A DNA stretch of 64,000 nt from Branchiostoma floridae (GCF_000003815.2 NC_049989.1:7652195-7716194), one strand, 5' to 3'. Numbered from the stretch's first letter, positions 47,773 to 62,573 are shown. Notes: a model not told the origin generated them from the sequence alone. Numbers and translations: made by a program.

Positions 47773-50700
47773 CTAAACCATATCACGTTTCAGCAGACCC
47801 CCCATGGTGTTGTGTTTAACGACGTGTGCGGCCTCGACAACAGTCTGTCCAGGCCGTCTCACCCGCGGGTCCACGACTGGTACAGATAATCTGCAAAGAA
47901 GTAAAATTGTTAACAAACGATCCTAAACTAGTCTGGTATTCTGGACCAAAACAAAGCCCATTTGTCCCAAGTTTTCAACACATTTGAATGGCCAAATAAT
48001 GTTGCATTTGTATTCTGTAAACATTGCATCCCAATGTGATAAGCTACATTCAAGTCATGATCAGAGGAAAAGACCAACTTTTTGATGATGAGACTACCCC
48101 AAGATCAGCCAATAAAACTTTAAGCATTAGTAACAAAGTTTAGAAAAAAGATAAGCAAAGAATACTCACTTGACATTGGTCCTGTGGTTGACCACAAATA
48201 GCGGGTTGACCTGTGACAAGATCTCATCATTGACGGAGATTCCGTCCAGGTATTGTTTCAGCAGCGTACGGAGCTGGTTGTTCTCTGTCATCAGCCCTGC
48301 CCTCTCCTTCTCTAGTGCCAGCTTGTCCAGAAGAACCTTGTTGTATCTCTTCCAGAAGTTCTCTAGCGACACATACTCATGCATCACCTGTAGAGTAAAA
48401 TGCCATTTGTAACATGTAATTTTCTGCCTTGATCATATTTCAACAAATTTGTAGCTTTCCAAATACAGCTGTAGCACCTAAAGTATTAATTAAAGCACTA
48501 ATGATTTAGATGAATTCATGCTCAATGTGTCTTAAGTCCTCAAGTTCTGCGTCCCATCCAGAATTGTAACACAAAAGTGACAAACTGATGCTTGGTACTA
48601 ATTTTTTTAGCCATGTGAAGAAATTGGTTTCAAGTGCCTTTCCCAAGGGCATAATATGGGACCTGCTGGAATTTGAATTCAGCAACTTTTGAAAGAAACA
48701 AACATAAAAAGTAAAACGAAAAGATTCTGAGTCAATAACCACAAAAGCCATCTTGGCATCATGAAAAACACATGTTCACCTCAGCCAGGGGTTCGGACGG
48801 TGGTTCACCCACTGCAGCCTCCACATCCTGCTGTTCTTCCTCCGTGAGCGAGGAGGCGTAGAACGGCAGGACCTTCTCTTCCTCTGTCTCCAGCTTCCGA
48901 CACATCTCCGATAGCTTCAGGATACGTTCACCCTGGGGTGGGAGGGGGGCAAAGAAAGATGGAATTTTAAAACACTCACATTCAATAGACCAAAAACAGC
49001 AATTGTCACCAATAATTCAAAAGAACAAAAGTTAAACAACTAAACTTGCAAATGCATCAATCATTGAATGTTTTGTAGATTTTCACTGAACCTACCATGA
49101 CCAAAAGAATTTTTAGGTCTCCAAAAACATTGGGTATCAAAGACACATAAAAAAATACACAGAATACCAATTTCTCCCACATTGATGCAAAATCGTAATT
49201 AATAGACATCTTTTGTAATGAAACCTAGAGCTCACCTTGTCGTGAACCCTCTGTAGTTCCTTGATGGCTGAGTTACTCTGCAGGGTGAGCTTGGTCAGTC
49301 TCGCCCTCTCCCGATCACGCATGGAGTTCATACGGTCCTTCAGCGCGTGGAAGTGCTGCAGGATGACTTCCCGCTCGTTCTTTATCTGATGATTCCGTTC
49401 ATCACACTCGCGAGAGTTCTGCGCCATCTTGGCCTTCAGTTGGGCTATTTGGTCCTGAAGGTCACACAAAGGTTACGACAACATTAATACAGATAACCCA
49501 TTCCCAAGCCTTATAGAGCAAGTGATGATAGAATACTGTCTTAAACAGATAAAAAAAGGACAGTGTGCCAGAAAATGCTTTTGTACAAGACCTAGTAGTA
49601 TAAAAAATAACATTAGAAATAAATTGTGATTTTTAAACAGTATTTACAGGTTATGGACAAAGGCATTTTCAATTTTCAAATCTGAATTCATCCTAGCTTT
49701 ATTGTTAGCTTTGTTTGTAGCATACCATGCAATAAAAAAAAAACTATTATGACACAAGAAAGCAATAGAGAGTTTATCAAAATATCTACAGTAGTAACAA
49801 TAAGTTATTCAACATACCGATATCCTCTGAAGTTTTCTCATTTGCATCTCGATCTCCTTCGCACTTTTCTCATCCTTGGCCTTCAGGTTTTCAAAGGCCA
49901 CCTTCCTCTCCTCTGTGGACTCATTGTAGGACTTCAGGGCCTGCTGGAACTGTCTCCACAAGTCCTCAACAGCGCCCTCTAGCTGGATCCGCAGGGCATG
50001 CTTCTCCTCAAGATTCTACAAGCAAAGATCCAAACAATGTCATCTCATGTGTATTGACGAAAGCTTTTGTGTGAAACAAGATACATGTTGTTCTGAAAAC
50101 CATTGCTTCAATAAATCTTTGTAGTGTTGTTTCTATAAGTACAACCCATTAGCAGGCTTCAAATATAATAACCATGTACTGTAACACTTCTGTAATTGCT
50201 GTAATTCTTGTTAAGCGTACATCATTTCTTGCCCTGCCCTACCTTGTTCTTGATTTCATCTCTCATGCTCTGGAACTCCTGTCGTGCTTCAGCCTCACGG
50301 TCCTGGAAGTTCTGTTCCATGGCAAACATCACGTCCTGAAGGTCCGTCATCTCCTTCTTGTGTTGAGCTACAATCAAGTCCCTACAAAAAATACAAAAAC
50401 ACAAACATTTAATCAAAGACAGAAACTGAAAGTCCTCTCCTCACATTCAAAGGTTGCAATGTAACGCTACATACTTAATTGATCACGTAGTCATATATAC
50501 ATTTTCCTTACCTTTCTGTATCAAACTCTTTCTTGAGAATCTCCAGCTCTGTATCATATTCAGACTGGAGTGTGGAGAGTCTCTGTCTCTGTAAGTCTGA
50601 AACAAAGAATAAATATTTGCAGTGTTGAAACATTTTCAATTTAAGTTTCCCAGAAACTTTTCACTGAACACAGTGAACAATTAGTACATCCAACAGCTAT

Positions 50701-53700
50701 AAGCTAGTACAGAATCTGATGTAAAAAATGTCTGACTGCAAATGCTAGCACTTCTAACAAAACATTTGTTAATGTATATTTTTCCAAGTTTGCATCACAC
50801 CACAATATGTGTTGTCTTCCACTGTGTGACTATTCTCCGTTTAGCTTTTTTTGTTGTGCCGTAATATTAGTCATTATTCACAGTATCAAACCAAACAAAC
50901 AAACAAACACAAACCTATGAGTGCATCCACATTTTCTAGATGGCTCCTCAGTGCCATGGCAAACTGTTCCTCTGCCTCTGCGATATCCTTGGCCAACGAT
51001 TGGATAACGCTGTCCTTACGGTCAACGACACGTTCAAAAGTCTGACTGAGAATTTCAATGTCCCTTCGCAGCTCCTTAGACTTGGACTCCCTCATGATGG
51101 CCCGCCACTGGTTGTTGATCTTGTTCAGGTTGAACCTTGTGAACTTTTCTTCTTTTGTGAGTTTATCCTGCAGGAAACAAGAAAGTATCATCAGTCCCTG
51201 ATATCTTTTTTAAAAATTCTTTTTCAATTACCTAGCTCATGATAAAAATTAAGATTTTGCATCATTTATTTTCATTATCTTGGTATTTAAGACAGTTGAA
51301 TTCCAACAGTTCAGCATTTTGACCTATTTTCTCCTTTTCTGGTCGCACCAATCTGATTCCTTGGTTCTCGGATTTTAATAGGGCAGCAAAGTAAAGCTGC
51401 GAACCCAAGGGATAACTTGGTGTAGCTGAAATAAATAAATGATCTCATAAAGCTGGCGTCTACAAACATTACATAATTTTCAGCACTATTGTGTTTGAGC
51501 GAGGCTATTGACACACCCAGTGTGTCAATAGCCTAAACAGGCTATTGACACACTCAGTGCACTATTTTTTTTTTATTTTGACACTAGAAACCACTAAAAT
51601 GAGAAAATCTTACGATTTTATTTGACAGTCAACACTCTGAAAATACAAATGGCATTCTGTGTCCATCATCAACCCAAAATGCGATCTTTTTTACGTGTTT
51701 ACGGAAAGGCCGCATGTAGCCAGTCACAAGTATGCAAATGAGCTAACTATATTTAGTACCATGCAAACACCACATGTGATCATGTTGGCTCAGTTTTGCG
51801 CCACTATGTGATGACGTCACTATTGAGTGACGTCAGTGTTAAGGGTCACGTGGTCGCTCTCTTCCATCATGGCGCCTTGTACTTCACATGTGTGTGAATA
51901 AAGCTCCCTTTGAATCGAGTTGCATCGTGCCTCTGAGTCTCTCATCAGCACCTTCCTGCATCAATGTTGGCGTGGTGGCAGCGGCTGGGAAACGATACCC
52001 ATGTCGAAACCCGAACTTTGTGCCTGGAGGAGTCGCAATAGAGGGAACGGGCCAATCGTAACCAAAAGGATGTAGCTACAACAATGGCGGACGTTCTCAC
52101 TTGTGTTGGAGGGGTTCTGGCGTTTCACCTCCTTCGCGGAGACCCCGGTCGGAATTTACGCCGTGCCGTCTGCACCTAATCCCTGCATCAGCTTCGCTGT
52201 AGACCCACAGAGGTTTCAATAGAAGTTGCAGCTTCGCTGTAGACCCACAGAGGTTTCAATAGAAGTTGCAAAGAGCTTCGCTGTAGACCCACAGAGGTTT
52301 CAATAGAAGTTGCAGGGAGCTTCGCTGAACAACCCCAGAGGACTCATAGAAGTTGTAGGGAGTAGCCTCGGCTTATTTATCCGGCAACCCTTATTTTTCC
52401 GTTCCCCCGACCGAGTGTTTGCGGTGTCCATCAACAACAACATCCGCCATGTTTTCCTGGTTCACCCGACTTCGACCGAGACCGCCCACGGACTTTGCTA
52501 CCGGAACTTTGCCCGTAACTGTAACCTGTGATCTACTAAGAGGAGCATCAACCCACGGAACTGTAGCTGCCTGTAGGAACATCTCAACCAGCGAACACTG
52601 ACTTTTCGTCTGCCAAGAAGAGCGCTAAACACCAAGATCGCGTCGCCCTACACTGAACTGGGACAACTCACAAGCCAAACAGAACTCTGATCCATATCTT
52701 ATCAGTAACCTTTTTGATTATTGCTATATTTGTATATCATTCCTTACGTTAATCTAGACGCGGTAATTCTATGGTAACATTGACATTTTATGCCATTCAA
52801 CTGTCTCAATATTCAGACGTAATGTATTCACAATCTGATGTTAAATGTTATTTGTTACATTATGTTCTACAAACCTTACCTCATCAGTCAACAATTTCCT
52901 TCACATACATCGTCATGTTACTTTCTCTTCACCGGTTCTAAATTTTCTATTTCTGTAACAGGGGGAGGGGTATTTTATGGATAATACTATTATAGTTCAT
53001 GTCCGCTCTGCAGATTTATCACTAAAAATAGACAATATTATCAGATTTTATTCTGTTTCAATCAGAATCTTAAGGCAGAAAGAAGAAGAAATGGAAAAGA
53101 AGATAAATCACGCCACTATGTGATGACGTCACTATTGAGTGACGTCAGTGTTAAGGGTCACGTGGTCGCTCTCTTCCATCATGGCGCCTTGTACTTCACA
53201 TGTGTGTGAATAAAGCTCCCTTTGAATCGAGTTGCATCGTGCCTCTGAGTCTCTCATCAGCACCTTCCTGCATCAATGTTGGCGTTGGAACACGTTTTCA
53301 GCTGTGTTTACTGACGAATTCCTGCCGTTTGGGAGAATTTGCGGCCTCAAAACTTATATTACAAGTGAAGCGAAGTTATAGTTGTTGTTTACTTCTATCA
53401 TTTTTAATGTGAAAGAACTTTGTAGCGTCATAGCGAGATCGACCGATATGTTACGAGTACCGCGATGTTTGGATGACATAGCGGCGGGAAAATCCGCGCC
53501 GCTTCGACCGAAAAAAACGTGAATTTTGGGTAAAAATACCGCAGAAATATGGTTAGAAAAACCCACATTTTATTATTTCAGGGGTCCCTGGTCCAATTTA
53601 AAAACAAATAATAAGTGTACCGTCCAAAATAAGAACGTAGCGGGTGGATTCTACCGATCTGCGTCCGGAAAAAAATAAATGTACCTTAACATGCACTCTT

Positions 53701-54439
53701 AATCTTGAAAATGCAGACCAAAAAGTCCCAAAGGTGGGTTTTAAAATATTCTTATATCAAATGGATTTTTTTAAAAAGGTAAAAGGACAATTGAAAAAAA
53801 AAATCCAGCGCGGACTCGAACTGGGGTCGGAACTGGCAACGTGGTTTCACGAGCCAACGCTCTCACCACTACGCTACGGCCAACAATGACAACAAAGGAC
53901 GGTATTAACGGGAATCCAAATGTAGGGCATAACTTGAATACGTCTAATCTTCCGAACAATGTCTAATCAACTGTTGCTTGTGTAAAATGATGTCGGGAAA
54001 GTCATGTTACAAGCTCTGATTGACTGGTTGGCATCTCGGTGTGTCAATAGCCTGTTAGGCTATTGCCACACTCAGTGTGTCAATAGCCACAGCGATTGTG
54101 TTTTGTTTAGATGATTATGATGATGTTGTTTTCTGGTACATGTGCAACTTCTCAACATTTTATGACATGATATGAATGTGCATCTTTCCCACATCTACTA
54201 TATTCTGATCAAGTTCTGTATATACTTTTAACATGGCAGATACTGATTTAAACTTTACACAGATTGGGTAAGCATACCTTGAGATACTGGGTCAACATGT
54301 CCTCCTTCTTCTTCCTCATCTCTTCCTCTGCCAGCGCCTGTTGTTCCAGGTACACGATCCTCTCCTCCTCCGTCATCTTAGCCAACTTCCCCTTCTTCCC
54401 CTTCTTCCCAGACCCGGACTTCTTCTTCTTCTTCGGCAT
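47773..54439 (-). CDS. CCDC65: Dynein regulatory complex subunit 2 (CCDC65)
   Basis: Nine exons on the minus strand: 54278-54439, 50915-51167, 50512-50596, 50243-50381, 49818-50015, 49236-49454, 48780-48932, 48170-48387, 47773-47890. Phases agree throughout (514 aa; human 484). The N-terminus [18 protein letters not shown] is Lys-rich as in orthologues. The rest is almost entirely coiled coil, with diagnostic blocks [58 protein letters not shown] and the terminal [13 protein letters not shown]2 is part of the nexin-dynein regulatory complex linking outer doublets in motile cilia and flagella, partnered with DRC1 and DRC4. Intron 1 (about 3.1 kb) is swollen by an LTR element. The gene is divergent from ASPDH. 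Confidence 0.95.
51799..53285 (+). mobile_element. Short non-autonomous LTR retrotransposon with identical LTRs
   Basis: Two 175-bp direct repeats, 51799-51973 and 53111-53285, look identical base for base. Each has two TGACGTCA palindromes and an AATAAA signal. The left copy is followed at once by TGGTGGCAGCGGC, a plausible tRNA primer-binding site. The right copy is preceded by a purine-rich tract (about 53080-53105). The 1.1-kb interior has no gag or pol frame. This fits a TRIM-type element. It lies in CCDC65 intron 1. Confidence 0.75.
52189..52362. repeat. Four tandem copies of a 40-45 bp unit inside the LTR element
   Basis: Units begin gcttcgctgtagacccacag at about 52191, 52231 and 52275, with a degenerate fourth at about 52319. 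They are just downstream of the primer-binding site. Confidence 0.75.
53804..53883 (-). repeat. tRNA-like repeat
   Basis: The minus strand reads GGCCGTAGCGTAGTGGTGAG (A-box-like) and ends with a B-box-like CAGTTCGAGTCC, with a long variable-arm region. The stems are imperfect, so a SINE head or tRNA pseudogene is more likely than a working tRNA. Confidence 0.4.
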
Positions 54440-55126
54440 CTTGACTAAGAAAAATTGGAATAAAACTGTTGAGATTATTCTTGGTCGTAGCACTAACCTT
54501 GCACTAACGGTGAATGAGTAAGTTGATGTAAACAGGGTCACCAAATCGTCGATCACAAACCAACAAACTTGGACATAAAAATGGCTACATTTCCTTACAT
54601 GAAAAAGAAGATCACTCCTAAACACTCACCTTAACTTCTCTGATACCTTATCTAGAACAAAAGTAGCCCTAAACTTGAGCGATTGCACTGTTTATGGATA
54701 TTTTTGCAGACGAAGTCTCCAAAGGCGGAATGACCACTGTTGTTATGATGATGTACCTTGGCAACGCAGGGCGCATGTGCAACAAAGGGTTACCCGAAGG
54801 ACAGAGAAAATACGAACGTTGATTGGTCAAATGTAAAACAATCGACCTTACTATTGGTCCATTTACCTATGTACGGGATAAATTAGAATAGTCTATTCTT
54901 TAAAAAGGGGTAATCAAATTTTAGTTCTTTTACTCTTCAACGCCACGAAAAAGATGTTTGTCCCTAGAATTTTTAAACAATATGACTAAAAGTGATAATT
55001 ATATATCATTATGCATAGATTTTGTATCCTTAATAGGTTGAAATCACTTTAAATATCTTGTTGACATACCCCTAAAAACTCAAGGATCATTCTGTTTACT
55101 TGGCGCGAAGGTCAAAGGTTGTAAGC
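54440..55126. promoter_or_regulatory. Shared divergent promoter interval, CCDC65 / ASPDH
   Basis: 687 bp separate the two divergent start codons. An E2F-like TTGGCGCGAA lies at about 55100-55109, near the ASPDH start; the X-box-like site is listed separately. Confidence 0.55.
54752..54765. promoter_or_regulatory. Imperfect RFX X-box
   Basis: TGTACCTTGGCAAC matches 12 of 14 positions of the X-box consensus GTNRCCNNRGYAAC, with a perfect right half. It is about 310 bp upstream of the CCDC65 ATG. RFX/FOXJ1 control of motile-cilium genes is established in animals. Its use here is inferred. Confidence 0.4.
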
Positions 55127-58021
<2,895 letters not shown>

Positions 58022-58911
58022 TATCAAGTCATTAAGTCATACACATGTTGCACTCGGGATCTAGATGTGAATCAACATGTACTGGTGTTGAATGTAGCGA
58101 TGACAAAATGATTTAAAGTGGAAATAATGGGTTTTTGCAAAATCTTCGGCTCTGTAAAATCTTAGAGTTAGATATACTTATTCAAGAGTTTTAACGTTTT
58201 GTCTTCTTACAATTATGTAATAGAAAAAAATTCAGGTTAGAAATAAAAAATAGGTAAGTAATCTAATTAAAAGTCTTATAATCATTTTCGTCTCTTTAAT
58301 AGTTGTATTATGTGTTCTTGCAATAAAGTATAGAATCACACAGCATTGATGAAGAGTACAGTTGACAGGTCAAGAGGATGGTTTCCAGCTGTATGCATGC
58401 TGTTACATTGGGGTCATGCAGCCATTTTCCCCATGTTGTTATGATGTGGTTGTTATTGTTGTGGTAAGTTTGAACTCTGCCCTTTAACCCTTGGGAAGAA
58501 GACTTGTTTTGCTTGGTTCTGTTTACCCCTGGGGGTAAAAAACCAGCCAATTATTCACAGACAGTTTAGTGATGATTCATGCTGACGCCACAACCTGGAT
58601 GTGTCAGCACCTCTCCATCCTGTTCAACAGGTGTCTGGGCTGTGTAAGGGGGGACACCACAAATTTGGCTGGGGTTTTCAAATACATCTCACCAACATAA
58701 TTATATTTTGACATGCATATTTTATTGGCTCAGATGATACCTTACAGCTAATATAAAATTATATATCTTCAGACAATTCTATCTTACTGCCTATTTATGC
58801 ACAATTCCCCATGCTACCCTCCCATTTGCTACAATGGTAAAGCCTCATGCATATTCATGACAAGACAACAAATCTGTGAATATACTTCATCTGTCACAAA
58901 TTCGTTCAACA
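58022..58911. other. ASPDH 3' flank and upstream flank of the microprotein array
   Basis: No supported exon. It probably includes the ASPDH 3' UTR and the promoter of the transcript(s) that begin the array. An AATAAA is present near 58320. Confidence 0.4.
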
Positions 58912-58989
58912 ATGACTAAGTTTGGTATTGGCATACTCATTGCTCTTGCTGGTGGAGCTATCGGCCTTATTGTGTGGCTCGTAGCTTAG
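58912..58989 (+). CDS. Transmembrane microprotein 1 (25 aa)
   Basis: The ATG sits in a good context (caacaATGA). The frame opens MTKFGIGILIALAG and ends GLIVWLVA, then stops with TAG. Everything after residue 3 is hydrophobic, enough for one membrane helix. The stop is followed 11 bases later by a strong donor (TTTG|gtaagtat at 59001). MTKF is shared with the next frame, which supports a common origin. No family is recognised. Confidence 0.5.
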   Translation: MTKFGIGILIALAGGAIGLIVWLVA

Positions 58990-59475
58990 TCAAACATTTG
59001 GTAAGTATTGTATTGCCTTTTTGACATCCTTGGTAACCACACCCAAAACTGACTGGTACGGGTAGGTCAATTTTGACAAGCTCCAGTAGCTATAGACTGT
59101 GACTTCAGTAATGTGGATATAACGCAAGGTCGTTAGAGAATCAATTCAGTTGTCAAAGTTCCATGGTGATGAATGTGTCGATGTGACCTTTCAGGGTCGT
59201 GAGAATAGAAAGCTGTAGAAAGCTTTGCGAGAAGTATACACTGTTTCACATGTTTCTTCACAAGTTAATGTATGTTAACAGCAACATGAAGCTAGGATGT
59301 AACGGTGGGTTGTTGATGAATCCGGTAAAAGAATCCTGAAAAGTTGAGAGGTCGTACGGCATTGACCCTGGGGTACATTTCACCTAAGGGTGTGTACGGA
59401 CGGGACTAGACAATAGGTTACTAACATTACGTTTAACAAATGTGTAAGAAGAAAAAAAAGTAGAAGACGGCAGCC

Positions 59476-59556
59476 ATGACGAAGTTTTGTTGTGTCATCC
59501 CGACGGTTGCTTTTCTCTTAATATTTGGCTGTGTCATCTACATCATGTATCTGTAG
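59476..59556 (+). CDS. Transmembrane microprotein 2 (26 aa)
   Basis: The ATG follows cagcc, an optimal context. The frame opens MTKFCCVIPTVAF and ends GCVIYIMYL. One predicted helix spans residues 6-26. The stop is 33 bases before a donor (CTG|gtgagtg at 59590). It is the closest relative of microprotein 1 at the N-terminus. Confidence 0.5.
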   Translation: MTKFCCVIPTVAFLLIFGCVIYIMYL

Positions 59557-60213
59557 AGGTCCAGGGCCGAAGCCAAACTTCCCTATCTGGTGAGTGTGGA
59601 CTGTTCTGTTTTGTCGCAAAGTTTAAGTACAAAAAGAATCTGGAGTGTGTCAAATCTGGGGCCATTTTGAAAAACTAAAAATTCTAAGAGGAAGATGAAT
59701 TTTGGTACTCTTTGTGATTGATTCACTTGGTTCAAATCGTTCTTGTGGTCACGCTGAAAATAGGAACGATTTGACAAAGTTACCTGTGCTCTTCGGTGAT
59801 TATAGGAATATTAATAATCAGTCCAAAGAGTGTTTATTTAGAATTCTACATATTCATAAGTCAAGTAGTGAGTATAGGATTTACAAGGGTTAAGTACTGG
59901 TACTTTGATGTTCCAGTATTTCGGACCTAAACCTAAATGATCTTCCCTGTACTGTGTACCGGTACTCACCATCCTTAGTCCAGCACCAAAGTCATGGCTG
60001 GCTATGATCCAGACAAAATACTGTCGTCGACATATGTCAACAGTCAATTAGACATGGAATTCACCGAACAGTAATTTATATGTTAGCATTGATAGACCAA
60101 ATTCATTCTTTTGTTATAACGTAATGTCCCGTAGGTTACCTTACATAACCTGAGCGCTGTGCTCTTGACGGCCCCCTTATGTACGTAGCTACATGTAGCT
60201 ATAGGTTCCAACA

Positions 60214-60321
60214 ATGGTCAAGTGTTTTACTGAACAAGAACGCGGACAGTTTGTCACGGGTGCCGTGATGTTGGCCACCTTTATGTTCGGCTTATGTGTC
60301 CTCTATGTCTTTTTTGGCTAA
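60214..60321 (+). CDS. Transmembrane microprotein 3 (35 aa)
   Basis: The context is aacaATGG. A polar N-terminus (MVKCFTEQERGQ) leads into a helix ending GLCVLYVFFG. The stop TAA is followed by one base and the donor (TAAG|gtgagt at 60323). A weak acceptor (gctatag|) lies at 60204. The C-terminal pattern G-x-x-x-Tyr-x-Phe-Phe-Gly resembles neighbours 4 and 5. Confidence 0.55.
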   Translation: MVKCFTEQERGQFVTGAVMLATFMFGLCVLYVFFG

Positions 60322-60814
60322 GGTGAGTTAGTTATCCTCTCGAATTTGTTCATACAACTGTGAATCAGTGCATTTATCTAATCACTTCTTCAATCATGCA
60401 ATAAGCGTTGATATCTATTTTTGATGTGAAATATGATTTCTTGTATACTCTTGTATGCTCAGAACAATACTTAAGCCTCGGTAATATATTACAGTTTTAC
60501 TACAGCTGTTTTGTAGGCAGAAAGGTTTACCCCGATCATATTTTGCATTGTAGACACGTACCAACAGACAACATGGTTTCTCGGGTCTTTTGTTGCCGTC
60601 TGTTTGTCTCTAATTCCTGGTACTGTCTGTAAGTTGACTGCGCCCAACGAAGATCGTGATAAAATTCAGACCTCATGATTAGATGATAATTACGTTTCTT
60701 AATCAAATGAAGCCATTATGACGATACGTTACAGACAACAACCAAATGAATAAAACAACGGATCCAATTTTCTTTTACTTGTAGAGAGCTTTGATATTTT
60801 TAGATTCAATCGCC

Positions 60815-60901
60815 ATGTCACAGAGCAGTAGGGACTGTATATTCCGCATTATACTTTTTGGTTCCGTGGTTGGAGGACTACTTTACCTGCTTCTCGCATA
60901 G
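60815..60901 (+). CDS. Transmembrane microprotein 4 (28 aa)
   Basis: The context is tcgccATGT. The frame opens MSQSSRDCIFRI and ends GGLLYLLLA. A good acceptor (cttttacttgtag|) ends at 60784 and a donor (CACAAG|gtgaga) begins at 60908, six bases after the stop. This block therefore looks like a complete internal exon holding a complete ORF. Confidence 0.6.
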   Translation: MSQSSRDCIFRIILFGSVVGGLLYLLLA

Positions 60902-61471
60902 CACAAGGTGAGAAAATGAATTGACTTTTTTATATTTGAGATGAGAATCACTCCAATACTCTTTTATCATGACAAGGCAGATTCATGACCACATTTTTTC
61001 TAAAAAATCAAATCCAAAATATCATATGATCGTTTTAAACACTATTGGACAACTCGTTAGAAAATGGCAACGATCATTTGATTTTGTTATCACCGTGTTT
61101 AATTCTTCTCATCGGATGTGCATGCCTGATCTGTCTTCTCTCGCTATAGAGGTCGTAGTAAAACTATGGACAATCTTTTGATGATTTGTAACGTGAAAAA
61201 AAAAAGAATTATAAGCTATCTTGTTTTTCCAGAACTTTCGTTCCTTTCTTTCAGCTTGCTCATTCACAAAGCCTTCATCTACAATCTACCCAAGTTCTGA
61301 AGTTGTTGTGGCGCCCCCTTGCACTCAAACCTTAAAAGGTCACATAGATTTGTGACGTAGCAAGTTGTTCCCGTATCGCTGTCATGCTTTTTTAACTGTC
61401 AAATGTGAAGAGCGTCGAAGCGTAAGGCATCTGTTGAAGTTCGCTGTTACTACAGCACTGTTCCTCTAACC

Positions 61472-61570
61472 ATGAAAATGCACTGCAACGCAGAACGCCG
61501 AGAGGCCATCATCAAAATCCTCTTCACGTGTATAATCATCGGGGGCTTCTGCTATTTGTTTCTAGGCTGA
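61472..61570 (+). CDS. Transmembrane microprotein 5 (32 aa)
   Basis: The context is taaccATGA. A charged N-terminus (MKMHCNAERREA) precedes a helix ending GGFCYLFLG. The stop TGA is followed by one base and the donor (TGAG|gtaagc at 61572). Acceptor candidates are gttactacag| at 61455 and earlier pyrimidine-rich sites near 61231 and 61255. Confidence 0.6.
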   Translation: MKMHCNAERREAIIKILFTCIIIGGFCYLFLG

Positions 61571-61981
61571 GGTAAGCTGGAAATCCAATTGAAACCGTAA
61601 AATGTAAAACTTAACTACGCCCAATCAGTCAACCTTGGTAAAACACAACGATCGTTCCGATGGCTTCCGCTTGTTTCATCGTGACTAGTCAATGCACTAG
61701 CAGCAAATCTAGCGCCAGCTTTTCAATTGTGAATGTCTTTAGTTTGATCTTTTGATCCATTCGCAAACGTTCTTTTTTTGGTCGTGGAACTTGAGCACGT
61801 CTTCGACAGTCTTGGCGGTATTTGTTCCTAAGCTTCAGTGCTTTCATGTTTGACATGTACAAATGCATCGTTCAAGAGATATTGCATAAACCATAGAATG
61901 ACTTGCCGGAGAAGATAACCGTGGCATACTAGTATACTTAATTCGGAATAGGAGTAAAGCATCTTTTGATTCGAATTCTAT

Positions 61982-62059
61982 ATGTTCATCGCCATTTTAG
62001 GTGCGTCCATTGTTTTCATCTTATGGGTAGAGTTTGGAGGCTGTTGCGTAATTGATTAA
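61982..62059 (+). CDS. Possible microprotein without a clear donor (25 aa)
   Basis: The frame opens MFIAILGASIVFILW and ends EFGGCCVID. It is hydrophobic and of the same size as its neighbours. No 5' splice site follows the stop, and an acceptor-like ttttag lies inside the frame, so it may be chance or a decayed member. Confidence 0.25.
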   Translation: MFIAILGASIVFILWVEFGGCCVID

Positions 62060-62330
62060 TTCATGCATGATTCGAAAACTAATTTAAACCAAAGGACGTG
62101 GGTGGAAAGACACCTAAAATATCAGAGACTGAATAAAAGACAAATTGTTTAAGTATGTTATATGGGAAAATAAATATATTAAGTCGTTTCAGCTTCTAAG
62201 AAAAAAATCGGCTTTTACGGTTACTACTTACTAATTACAAATTTCATGCAATGTGATCAAGACAAAGATTTTGAAGGCAAACAAAATCAGTGTTTCACGA
62301 AAACTGAATTTTACTAAACGCTAAAAGCAG

Positions 62331-62573
62331 ATGGCAAAAGATCTGGTACAAAATGATTCACTTTCTGAACTGTTGGATATTCGACCCTTCCCTCAAACCA
62401 ACCCGGAAAACCGGACCAGCAACTTGGATGTTTTAAGGGGTCACTTCATCCCTGATATGCCGCACTCTGACAGACAACGCGCAGAAATGGTCATGGGAAG
62501 GAAAGAGTGTGTCATGCGAGTGGTTCTTGTCAGCGCTGTTATCGGGACATTCATTTTTGCCGTGCTCACATAG
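62331..62573 (+). CDS. Tail-anchored member of the array (80 aa)
   Basis: This is the longest member. About 58 soluble residues (MAKDLVQNDSLSELL at the start, then HSDRQRAEMVMGRKE) precede a C-terminal helix, RVVLVSAVIGTFIFAVLT, that ends at the stop. An acceptor-like aaaagcag| ends one base before the ATG, with a branch-like actaaac. The donor TAGAG|gtactg follows the stop by two bases. The topology would be tail-anchored with the N-terminus in the cytosol. Confidence 0.6.
   Translation: MAKDLVQNDSLSELLDIRPFPQTNPENRTSNLDVLRGHFIPDMPHSDRQRAEMVMGRKECVMRVVLVSAVIGTFIFAVLT

Larger units (their letters stand above)
51503..54088. repeat. Palindromic boundaries of a 2.6-kb repeat-filled segment
   Basis: Both ends carry blocks of GGCTATTGACACAC and its complement (51503-51560 and about 54037-54088), inverted with respect to each other over about 50-58 bp. 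They may be termini of one foldback transposon or two independent small palindromic insertions. An LTR element is nested inside. Confidence 0.45.

Noticed and set aside
51799-53285. Coding capacity inside the LTR element
   Set aside because: No frame resembles gag, protease, reverse transcriptase or integrase; the short ORFs come from a 40-bp tandem repeat and chance.
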